From contig CAUEEP010000757.1 of assembly GCA_958450365.1 (NCBI GenBank), positions 62,001 through 126,000 on the forward strand: DNA of 64,000 nt, read 5' to 3'. Position 1 is the stretch's first letter. Each line of letters begins with the position of its first letter. Below, piece after piece: positions 31,163-41,400 of the stretch. Below the pieces are notes generated by a model. It did not search any database, was not told the DNA's origin, and worked only from the letters and a program-made list of their open reading frames with translations. The translations under genes and the position numbers were made by a program. The DNA comes from Mesorhabditis belari (lineage: Eukaryota; Nematoda; Chromadorea; Rhabditida; Rhabditidae).

Positions 31163-34100
31163 ATGGGGTGGAGAGCGGGATTCATTCTAGTCATCATTCA
31201 CTTCTTGACCCTCACCGATGGATGGTTGGTGGAACCGCACTTGAGAATGAAACGGCAAACGGTTGTCTCGTCAAACGCGGAAACGAGTGGACAAGCAGAT
31301 AATGTTGAGACAGATGCCATGGCACAACATTATAAAACTGCTGGTTGGTGGTGATAAGTTGATCGACAATTAACAAGAACAAGAACAAGAACAAGAACAA
31401 GAACAAGAACAAGAGCAAGAGCAAGAACAAGAGCAAGAGCAAGAACAAGAGCAAGAGCAAGAACAAGAACAAGAACAAGAACAAGAGCAAGAACAAGAGC
31501 AAGAACAAGAGCAAGAACAAGAGCAAGAACTAGAGCAAGAACAAGAACAAGAACAAGAACAAGAACAAGAACAAGACCAAGAAAAATTGCATGACCAGTT
31601 AGAGTAGTGTAAGATATTTATCGATAATTCTAAAACTAGACAAGTTTATTTGCCTTAAATTCCACCTATGGGAACGAACTTTCAGATGGAACTGTTGGAA
31701 TGAATGTATCCTCATCTGGCAATGCAACTGGCGCCAACACAGCCACAATCAACAATCAAGCGCAAGGACAAGTTGGATCGACAAGTAAAACTTTGTAGAG
31801 GTTTTAAAAATAAGCTCAATTTAGTGTTGAATGCAACGGGAAATGTTGGAGCAAGCGGCAACAACTCTCAATCATTTTCTGGAATTGACGCAGCTGTCTA
31901 CGGAAATCAGAGCTATCTCTCAAATCAACAACAAGTTAAATAAACAAAATTTTCAATTAGAAATCAATTTAGGGATCAGTTTCTGGCACAGGGGATACAC
32001 AAGTGTTAGCGAATGGCGGTGGACAAGTCGTTGATTCAAGCGGCAATGTGTTAGGTGGACAACAGATTGGAACTGCTGGAGCAACTGGGTCACTCAATTC
32101 CTCATCGGCTGTCACTGCTATTCAAGTAAGGAATTAGAAGAAAGGTTAAAATTTGACAAGATTTGAGTGAGTAATGAGTAAAAGTATTCAGCTGAATAGA
32201 TTGAATGGAATGGAATTTATAAAGTAGTTGCTTTTGATATGCTTTTGATATGCTGTAGCTGTCAAGTAGTACTGTAGTGTTATAGTTTGTAGGTACACTG
32301 TAGTCTTTTGATATACTTTAGCTAGTAAAGTAAAGAAATGAATGGCAAAGAATCGAGAGGAATTGAACCCTCGACCTTCTGCTTACCAGACACTGAGCTA
32401 TCGGCGCTCTACCATTGAGCTTCTTTGCTCAAGAAAAAATAGGAAAGACAAGGAAGAGAAGTATGTTTTATTTATTTTAAAGTGTTTTCTAGAATATCAC
32501 TTGGGGTGAATTCGTGAGTCAAATGATGGCTGAAGCAGCGGCTCATGGTTTAGGAAATGGACAAGCAAATATCGATCTTGGATCTGGAACACCGACTAAT
32601 GGTTTGGTTAAAAGATAAAGATAAAGATAAAGATAAAGATAAAGATAAAGATAAAGATAAAGATAAAGATAAAGATAAAGATAAAGATAAAGATAAAGAT
32701 AAAGATAAAGATAAAGATAAAGATAAAGATAAAGATAAAGATAAAGTAAAGATAAAGATAAAGATAAAGATAAAGATAAAAGATAAAGATAAAGATAAAG
32801 ATAAAGTAAAGATAAAGTAAAGATAAAGATAAAGATAAAGATAAAGATAAAGATAAAGATAAAGATAAAGATAAAGATAAAGATAAAGATAAAGATAAAG
32901 ATAAAGATAAAGATAAAGATAAAGATAAAGATATAGATAAACAGCTTGAAAATACCAACAATATTGAAGTCATTTTTGTGATGTGAAGTTTGTTAAGAAC
33001 AAGAACTTTTAGCTAATCACAATTCTAGGCATTGAAGTCAACGGTTTGCTCTCTGGATGGAATGACAATAATGGTGATATTAATGCAAATGTAATCGTTA
33101 GATGAGAAATCGAGATGTTATTTTAATATCAGGTAAATGGAGCAGCAAATATCACGAATGGAGTTCACGATCTCACGGGCAGTATGCAAGGAAATGCAAC
33201 AGGAGATGGACACAGTCACATTGTTGGAGCAACAAATCTACAGAGCAATGTCTCGGGCACAAATAACAGTCAGAAATTATTAAGTTTTAAGTAAATAACT
33301 ATTTCTCAGCTATCAGCATGTTTGGAGACTCTGACGTTCAGACTGAAGGAGAATCGGCGATCAATCTAAACTCGGGTTCAAATATGACAAATGGGGTAAG
33401 AGATTGATTTGTTTTTAAAGCTTTATTCCTTTCTTTGTTTGTTCTTAAATTTCCTTCTCAAGCTGAAGTTTACGTTTAGAATGGAGGCAATGGAAACATC
33501 ATTGTCAATGCCACCGCAAATGGACCTGATAAGAATATGACCGCTCAAGATGGAGTAAAAGTCAATGATCAAAATGGAGGAACTTGTATGTGATTACTAG
33601 ATTTATTAGATCCTTATTAGACAGGTTTAACCTTCAAAGTCTAACAATGATAATAATTTAAATACCTTTCTCTAGTGGCTATCAACTATGGATCAATTCA
33701 AGGAAACGGCACTGAGAACTCGGGTGGTTCAATCGTTGTCAACACTCAATACAATCAGACTGGACAAGCTCAGGTCTGTTCTCTCTAATCCCACACATAA
33801 CTCTGTGTTTTAGCTTGATTCCCGCGCTGACGGGAATTCAATTTCAAACGGGCAAAACTCGTCCCTTCAAATCAACAACCAAGCCGATTTAAACAACACG
33901 AATGGAGTTGATAATCGTTTGTTTTTTTGAACACTGGAATTCGCAACTAGAAAGGGATACTGCTAAGCTCTAGAGTCCAGTAAAAGTAGTTCAATCAGTT
34001 ACCCATGTTTTCTAGATGGTATGGCTTCTGCTGGTGGAGTGGCTGCTGGTCAATCAAGTAATATGACTGGAACAGGTCAATTGACAGTCAGTGGATCGGG

Positions 34101-34706
34101 AACTGGTGGAAACTCGAATATGGAAGCGTTTGCCGGTGGAAATGGAAGCAGTTCAGCTGAAACAAATGCCGCACTTGGATTGAATGATGCTGGTGGACCG
34201 AGAAGTTGATCGGGAATTTGAAATGAAAGAGAGATTTGTTTAGATTCCTCTGTGCAAGGCTCAGTCAATGCGTCGGGAGATCAGACTTCGGTTCATTCAA
34301 TCTCAACTGTTACTGATGACAATGGTTGGTTTTAATTGATCAAGAAGAATAACCAAAACAGATTACAATATGAGGATACTATTATTGTAGGTTTTTAGAT
34401 ACTTGCAACTAGATTACTATAGATTTTAGAGTTGCGTAGATTGCTGTAGCTTTTATGAGCGTTTCTGACATGAGACGAAGCAAACTATGGTTGATCAAAG
34501 GCTAAAACAATAAAAAACCAAGCTCAACTTTGAATCAACAATAAATTTCAGGTGTTCAAACATTGAACAACTATCAACACGCATCATCAATCGCTCATGG
34601 ATCATCTTCATCAAGTGCCTCAAACACAGCAATTCTGAGAAGAAAACGAGAGATTCGTCGTCGAAAAATTCATCGTCTTGGACCATTATTTGATGCTTTA
34701 TTCTGA
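31163..34706 (+). CDS. Secreted Asn/Gly/Ser-rich protein of unknown family
   Basis: Fourteen exons give about 551 residues: 31163-31343, 31686-31784, 31825-31934, 31973-32125, 32493-32601, 33029-33090, 33133-33268, 33310-33395, 33480-33585, 33676-33773, 33814-33916, 34016-34192, 34244-34324, 34552-34706. All junction phases agree. A signal peptide (MGWRAGFILVIIHFLTLTDG) is followed by HLRMKRQ, a possible dibasic processing site.

The mature part is low in hydrophobic residues and built from Asn, Gly, Ser, Thr, Ala and Gln, with loosely repeated phrases such as NATGNVGASG and GSGTGGNSNM. There are at least fifteen NxS/T sequons spread over most exons, and essentially no Cys. The C-terminus turns basic (RRKREIRRRKIHRLGPLF). 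I know no matching family. It could be an extracellular matrix, cuticle or mucin-like structural protein; this is inference. An AATAAA lies 67 bases downstream. One intron is filled by an AAAGAT microsatellite, another by AACAAG/AGCAAG units. Confidence 0.85.
31371..31582 (+). repeat. AACAAG/AGCAAG hexamer repeat in intron 1
   Basis: A hexamer array of AACAAG with AGCAAG variants fills most of intron 1 of the Asn/Gly-rich gene. Leu/Phe-rich frames on the opposite strand come from this repeat. Confidence 0.95.
32345..32428 (-). other. tRNA-like pseudogene / SINE head in intron
   Basis: Read on the minus strand, this 84-nt stretch has a perfect 7-bp acceptor-like stem (GCAAAGA / TCTTTGC), a D-arm-like GCTCAATGGTAGAGC and a B-box-like GGGTTCAATTCC. 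The T-stem does not fold correctly, and the middle has extra bases with a second AGCTCAGTG...GGTAAG segment. It is therefore more likely a tRNA-derived repeat or pseudogene than a working tRNA. It lies in the 32126-32492 intron. Confidence 0.5.
32612..32941 (+). repeat. AAAGAT hexamer microsatellite, ~330 bp
   Basis: About 54 units of AAAGAT with a few 1-base phase slips (AAAGTAAAGAT) occupy most of the 32602-33028 intron. It generates long Lys/Asp and Ile/Phe or Ser/Leu frames that are not genes. Confidence 0.97.
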
Positions 34707-34772
34707 TTGATTTTTTTTTTGGAGTCAATGAGTAAATTTTTTGTTGTTTTTTTTCTAACAAATCGGCATTCT

Positions 34773-34778
34773 AATAAA
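34773..34778 (+). terminator. Polyadenylation signal AATAAA
   Basis: AATAAA lies 67 bases after the TGA of the Asn/Gly-rich gene. A second TTAATAAATA follows near 34814. Confidence 0.6.
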
Positions 34779-35412
34779 CGATCCAATTGTTAGTTCTATG
34801 TACTGCTTTTCTTTAATAAATATTTGTGTGTTATGGGTTTCAAATCGTTGACTGTTGAAATCGAATTTGAACCGTTATCTTCAATCTTCCAATCTTCCAA
34901 TCTTCACACAACGTTCTCCAAGCTCCAAATAGCTGAATCTTCTTTGGCTATAATCTAAAACAACGATAACTCGTAGTCATTTTGAGTTGTTAAACTAAAA
35001 GAAAACATTTGCATAAAAGAATCCTGATAAAGACGAATTAGCCGAGTAGCATCTCAACTAGAAAGCGCTCGAGAAAGAAAGCGATCCATCCTTGGATTTT
35101 TGACAAAACACTTATTTCTCGCAATCACTATCTTCAACACATTCCTGGATTTTGATTTTATTTTTCAAACAAACTGACAAATCAATAAGTTTTTACAAAC
35201 ATGTGTTCGATGGCAGAATTGATCGGCTTTCAGGGAATGTATCTTGAAAGCGGCTTGAAATCTGTAAAAGTAGAATGCACAAAAAAACTGGAAAAACACT
35301 GAAAAGTGCTAAAAATAAAGGGTGTTTCAAAGTGGAGTGTTTATTTTGTGAAGAAATTTATGGCTTTGCCAGAACCCGATCAGAAGGCAAGCTCAGATCT
35401 AAACCTGAGCTA

Positions 35413-35702
35413 CAGTCATGGACAAAAATCTTTTAATGTTGATTTTTAGAAGTTTGTTCTTTGTATATCTTGATCAAAATCTGACCAATTTGCAAACGGT
35501 TAAAAGATTTAAAAAGCTTATTATCTCTAATTTTAACATTACAAAAAAATCGATTTAACAATTTATCACGTGTCATGAACTTTTTAATAAAACAAAAATT
35601 GAGCCAAATTGAGCTAATTTGCAAATTGATCGGATTTGGATCAAGATATACAAAGAACAAACTTCTAAAAACCAAACGTTAAAAGACTTTTGTCGATGAC
35701 TG
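35413..35702. mobile_element. Tc1-type MITE, 290 bp, TA target site
   Basis: The ends CAGTCATGGACAAAAATCTT and AAAAGACTTTTGTCGATGACTG are inverted and flanked by TA on each side (35411-35412, 35703-35704). The arms extend about 65 bp and include AAGTTTGTTCTTTGTATATC. CAGTC...GGACAAAA ends and TA duplication are typical of Tc1-like elements. There is no transposase. Confidence 0.88.
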
Positions 35703-37036
35703 TAAGCCAAACTCTGCTTTGCTCAGAACAAATCCAGCAAATCCAACAAGCATCCAATAGAAAAGCAATATTTTTACCAAAGCTTTCAATAAGAGATTGA
35801 TCTTCTCAAATCTTCAGCCAGTTTCTGATCTTTATCTTAATGTTAATTTATTTTAAAGTCCACTGATAGCTGTCTATCTTAAGAATGACAAATTTTTATT
35901 GAAGAATAATGTGCTATACAAGAACTAGCTATTACAAAAGTCAAACTATTTCGCTAAACTTTTTAATCCGAGTTGTACTCATGTCTTTTTTATTCACAAT
36001 TTCCAAAATTTCTTCCCGAAATGGTGATCAAGTCTGAGAATATAGGATGCCATCCATTTGAACAGTTCTCCTTTTCCCTTTATTTCTTTTCCCATCAATC
36101 TCTTCATCGATTTCCCCATTTCTCTCATTTTCTCACAATCTCTTCGTCTTTCTTTTCCCTAACAAGCGCGTCCCTTTTTGCTCCGATTTGAATGAGTCCT
36201 TAGGCGGGAGAGGGCAAGCAATGGGACAGGCCATCCCCCAACTCCACCGCAATTTTCCCATAAATTCTCCTCAATTTCTTTACTTTTCTTCTTGTTCTAC
36301 TCAAGAAATGACTGACCTTTACCCCTTTGTATATCTTTGCAGAGTGTGCCGTCGGCCATCTGTTGCAAATTTTGAAGTTTACTCTTCAAAGTGCTCTTTC
36401 AACAATACCTTAATGTTTTTTGAGTCATTGTTGACCAGTTTTGTTTCAAGATTACTCAAGAGTTTGTTCAAGAATTAAATTTTAACAAATTTTATTCTAT
36501 TTCTTTGATTCTTGAACAGACTTGGTTTTCTTTAAGAAATTTTCGATCGAAATCTTTTCAACAAGCCAATTTCTCGGCAACATCATGAAATTTGGTTTAT
36601 TTTTAGCCTTCATCTCAACTTTCGATTGATTCTTGAACCAAAGCTGAAACTCATTTTTTGGCCAGTTGACCAGAAAATCTCTGAACGAAATCTTTTCAGG
36701 GATTTTAGCAGTTGTTGGCTCTAGTTAAAGATGATTTCAGCTCAATATTACAGCCAGAAATCGTAGTACTCTTTTGTCACCATTGCAATGAGCACTCCTT
36801 TTTTTCTAATCTAATCCAATCCTGTTCATTGAGCATCTGGCTTGTCATTTTCCTTTTCATAAAGGGCACTTTTTGTGAAAGAAATCCATCGTACAAGAGT
36901 CATAAAATCGGCGTCTTTTCCTGTTCGATCGGTGTCATTTCCTCGGATTTTCATCCAAAGCCGGTTTTCTGAAATTTAAAGCCCACTAATTTTTTCTTAA
37001 TCTTACTATAGTACTTTTCTCTTAATTGTAAATGAT

Positions 37037-37215
37037 CAAATTTAAAGTTTAAAGTGTAAAGTTTAAAGTTTAAAGTGTAATTTAAAGTTTAAAGTGTAAT
37101 TTAAAGTTTAAAGTGTAATTTAAAGTTTAAAGTGTAATTTAAAGTTTAAAGTGTAATTTAAAGTTTAAAGTTTAATTTAAAGTTTAAAGTTTAATTTAAA
37201 GTTTAAAGTTCAATT
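37037..37215 (+). repeat. ~20-bp minisatellite (TTTAAAGTTTAAAGTGTAA)
   Basis: Tandem units of TTTAAAGTTTAAAGTGTAA run for about 180 bp with GTGTAA/GTTTAA variation. Confidence 0.9.
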
Positions 37216-37480
37216 CAACTTTTTAACAAATCAAGATCTAGGGATCGAGAATAATCAAATTTAGCACTAAAATCTTATCAACAATCCATCGACCACTCTT
37301 TTTTCGGTCACTGGTTTATGTTTGTTTATGATGGTTGAGCGGTATGACCTAAGGCTTTGAATGACCTAAAAAAAGGGAAACGGCTTCCCTCATTCATCCC
37401 ATTAATCGATCGATATCGATGACCCGCTGAGCAATAAGAATTAGAAATATTTGTATAAGAAAGGCAAGCATTCCTTCTTC

Positions 37481-37749
37481 TACCGTAAATACTGTAATAG
37501 TACCCCACCCCCATAATGACGGTGCGGAGCGTTGCGTAGTGTAGTTTTGAACGAGTTTTTCTCGACACTGGTTTACGCTACAATGCTCGCTTAGGTATCA
37601 AAAAATAGCCCTGAATTTCAGCTATTTTTTGATACCAAAGACGCATTTTTTGAAAGTACGGGCGCTTTGAAAAAAATGAAATACTAAAAAACTTTTGCGA
37701 CTACGCGACTGTACGAGGGCGGTGGGGTACTATTACAGTATTTACGGTA
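37481..37749. mobile_element. MITE family C, complete copy, ~269 bp
   Basis: It begins TACCGTAAATACTGTAATAG and ends with the inverted CTATTACAGTATTTACGGTA. Inside the ends the two sides differ (CCCATAATGACGG on one, CGCCCTCGTACAG on the other in reverse). The centre is a hairpin, GGTATCAAAAAATAGC...GCTATTTTTTGATACC, around 37592-37637. A relative in opposite orientation lies at 62608-62876, with partial copies at 61814 and 16978. Confidence 0.88.
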
Positions 37750-38425
37750 TATACAAGTAAAAGATTCTTTTGTCTATATTGACCCACAATTTATCGTTTT
37801 ATTGATAAAAAAGTTTAATTTTAGTTGCAAAAAAGTCCTCTTACTTACAATAGTTAATCAAAAATCTTGATTCCAACCAATTTAGATATTCTTTTTCTTT
37901 GCTTTTAAAAAAATTTATCTAAAGAGCTAAATTATAAGCTTTTTGTGGGTTTTGTCATTGATTTATTACTCTAGATTTGTTTTAAAGTTGATTTTTTTTG
38001 TTTCCCTCATAAACTATTGACAATTGTCAGTAGAATAGGAAAAGAAAATTGGGGTTTTGATCCGACCGCTCGACTGGTGCCAATGGGAAATCGAAAGAGA
38101 CCACTGGCAGAAGTCTTTTTGAGCTATTTTTTTTGGAAATCAATGTGATTTTGTAATGATTTTAGACAAGAACTATAGCTTTTTATAGTAAAACTTTGAT
38201 AAAATGATTATTTTTAACTACAATTCTTCACCGATCTTGTGTTATTTCGAACTTTTCTCCAAACTCTTCACAACTTTCCAACACCCATCTAATAAATTAC
38301 CCATTTTTTTCACTTTTTCCCATTCTTTTTCACCTTTTTCTTAGAGATCACTTCACATTAGCGTTCGATGATTTGTTGGATTCAATATTTCCTTTCCGAT
38401 TTTTTTCCCTTTCCTTCAATTATTG

Positions 38426-38439
38426 TCTTTTTTTAGAAA
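38426..38439 (+). promoter_or_regulatory. Probable trans-splice acceptor before the RGS gene start
   Basis: TCTTTTTTTAG followed by AAA precedes the ATG at 38440. In nematodes such an acceptor 3-10 bases upstream of a start codon commonly marks spliced-leader addition. No upstream coding exon is seen, which favours trans-splicing over an ordinary intron. Confidence 0.6.
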
Positions 38440-41400
38440 ATGATGAGCGGAATCGAGTATTTGGATGATAGAGTGATCAGTAGTGACAGCGATGATGAGA
38501 GAGGAATTCGAGGAGAAGAAGGAGAATTCTTCGAATCACTTCCACCATCACCGCCGATGGCCCGTTTAAAGAGTCTTCATCATCATTTGAGGTAATAGTT
38601 GGGAATTTTGTTCTACTAGATTTTGTCGATTTCAAAATGCCTACTTAGATTGCAGAGATGTTTATGGTTATAAGTTAAACTAGGCAAATTTTTCACTATC
38701 AGCATATTTACAAGGTAAATACTAGAAGAAGTACTAATACTAATACTTTTCTACTAGAAGAACCAAGTTCTATGCTAATTTTTGAACAAACTTAGCTTAT
38801 CTTGTTAATTAAAAGTTTAATCTCCAATTGGAAAGTGTCATTAAGTTTTATAGGAAATTGGAAAGTAAAGTTAACAAAACTGTAAACGTTTTTGAATATT
38901 ATTCTCAATCCATTTAAATTTAACTGTCAGATATGGTCGAGATTGTGAAGAAGACGATTTACTATCGAGTTCTGAAGATGAAGAGAGCTATGATAAGGAA
39001 AATCAACTCACGCATCGCATTGCCACCAGAAAACAGCTCTATCAGAAAGCACAACCGTTCGTTTTTCTAAATATTATAACAGGAAGCAAATTCATAAAAT
39101 CAACTTCATTTTTAGTCGATGCAAACCGTTTTCCCATCGTTTCTCTCGAAGCCAAAGTGCTTCTTCGCTGAAATTGGACATGGACTACTCTTCATCGATC
39201 ACTGGATCTTTTGGGGATATGACTGGAGAAATCACAAATACATCACAGGTAAATTCAGTAAAGCTTTCAAACCAAAAACGAAATTTCTTTAGGACACAAG
39301 CTCTTTACCCGACACGGACAGTCTTTCCGAACAATATGCACCGATTCGACGACAGCGATTGGCCCCACCATTGCACTCATTTCATCCATCGAGAATCTCA
39401 CCTCCAACATCAAGGCTGATGGCTGGCCCACGATTGAGCAGTATTGAGGTTTGTGTTTTAAAAGGCACCTAGTTTTTAAAAGTAATCAAGTTGTCAGTTT
39501 ACATTCATTGAAATTTTCAGGAACTTCCTTCACCTCACAATATTTACCCGGATATCAATGGCGATGAAGGACTGCCATCTCCAATGCCTCGCTTCAAAAG
39601 TGCTCCCAAAATGCCAAGAAGTTTCCGTCCACTCTTCACCTCGACAACCACATCATTTCAACCAATGGCTCCACCATTGCCGCCAAAACCAATGCTGCCA
39701 AAGGTATAAATTCTTTGAATTTTATCAAATATCCTGTTTAGACTAATCCAAATTTCACTCCTCGTGCTCATCACAACTATCAATTCCAATCTTCTACCCC
39801 GAAACAATCGAAAACGAGACGTGTACCTAGAATTGGCAAATATTCCGATGTCTTGTTTCGTTCAGAGAACTCGTTTTTAATTGATCCGGTAAGTTCAATA
39901 AAATTTGAAGCTAAGATAATTCAGTTCTATGTAGATATTTTCAAAATTCTTCAAATTCAGGTACCTTGCGATTTCCCTGTTCAACCGTTGCCAATCGAGA
40001 AAATCTACGATCCAACTGATTTTGGCTATCCATCGACTATGTTAGCGAAAAATGCAAAGATCAATGGTTTTTGAAAAACTAGACTTTTAACAAAAATTGT
40101 TTAGGAATCCTGTTCTTGAAGATGACAATCACGGGAAATATCCTAAAGGTGCGGATTCAAAACGCGCATTTCTTCTTCGATCCACCGTTGTTTATTTCAT
40201 CGTTTGTTAGGGTGAGTTAGAAATTTATCTGTAAATTTAAATAATAAGCTTTTAATATTAAAAACATTTAGCTAGAACTCGTGTCCTCGTCGAGAGCCGA
40301 AAGTGGTCGAAAACGTTCGGTGAATCAGCGAAGAGCCGATTCATCGGTGAGAACGCATCGAGTGCTTGCCTCCAGGAATCCACGTTATGATCAAAAATTT
40401 GCCTTGTAAGTTTTAAAGCTTTCTTGCTTTCTTTAACATCTCTAACACTTTTAAACGTAAAAGAATTTTGGATGTTTATTTTGTTTACCTGATACAGATA
40501 TTTTCATTTCCAGTGAGCTCCGAGAGATCCGCCACAGTCGCTTGCACATCACTGTCTACATCACGAATATCGATCGAAATCAGTGGGTCTAAAGATTGAT
40601 TTAAATTTATAAACTGTAACTCTACGCTGAAACGCTGAAATTCATTTCAGCAAAGATTTCTATGGAGGAATGACATTTCCAATCAAGAAACTCTTCGAGA
40701 AAGCGGCTGATCGGGTAATTTTTAAGTTTTTGTCTGAAAAATTGATTGTTTAGAACGGTGGACGAATTCCTGGACCAAGAAACAGGATTGACGTGAGTTT
40801 TAGTAATCTAATATTAAGTTTAATATTAAGTATAATAATTTTACTGCTAAATGCCAGATAAATAAATTCTTTCCAGATCAACAATGGTGGTTTTTACATG
40901 TTCTCCGATGAAAAGGCTCGACGCACGAATTGGCCACAGGAAAATGTTTGTTTTTATCAAAAAAAACTAGGATTTTAAAGCTGTTTAGTTTTAATATTTT
41001 AATATTTTAATATTTTTAAACAAAATCATTTTTTTTAATGATAATCAAGCTTTAAAAGCTACATGCAATCTTCACACAAACATTTTCAGATTCGCACCCA
41101 TAAAGAATACGGAGCGGACGTGATCGATGGACCGTTTTTATCGATGAGACATCAGGTATGAGATCAGAAGATTGAAAATATTGAAAACTTTTAACTCTAT
41201 TGGTTTTAAAGAGTTTTAAAGTCCTACTTCAAAGCTAAAACTAAAATTTACTAACAATCCAGTCCCACATTACTCATCACTATCAATGGTTCTTTAATCA
41301 TTTACCTTCAAAGTGTTTCTTTTTTGTTTTTCTTTTTGTTTTCAGATCAGTTTTCAGATTCTTGTCTCTCCATTATTCTTTCCAACGAAATTCCCAGAAA

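Larger units (their letters stand above)
34779..38429. other. Intergenic region between the secreted-protein and RGS genes
   Basis: No exon chain is supported over 3.6 kb. It holds a Tc1-type MITE (35413-35702), a minisatellite (37037-37215) and a family C MITE (37481-37749). The stretches 35710-37030 and 37760-38430 show only AT-rich and pyrimidine-rich sequence; short open frames near 35973, 36188 and 36712 have no protein-like features. Confidence 0.6.

Noticed and set aside
31212..31526. Leu/Phe-rich frame on the minus strand
   Set aside because: It is the reverse of the AACAAG repeat and overlaps a better supported signal-peptide exon on the plus strand.
32557..32973. Asp/Lys repeat and Ile/Phe or Ser/Leu repeat frames
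   Set aside because: They are translations of the AAAGAT microsatellite, bounded by good intron splice sites.
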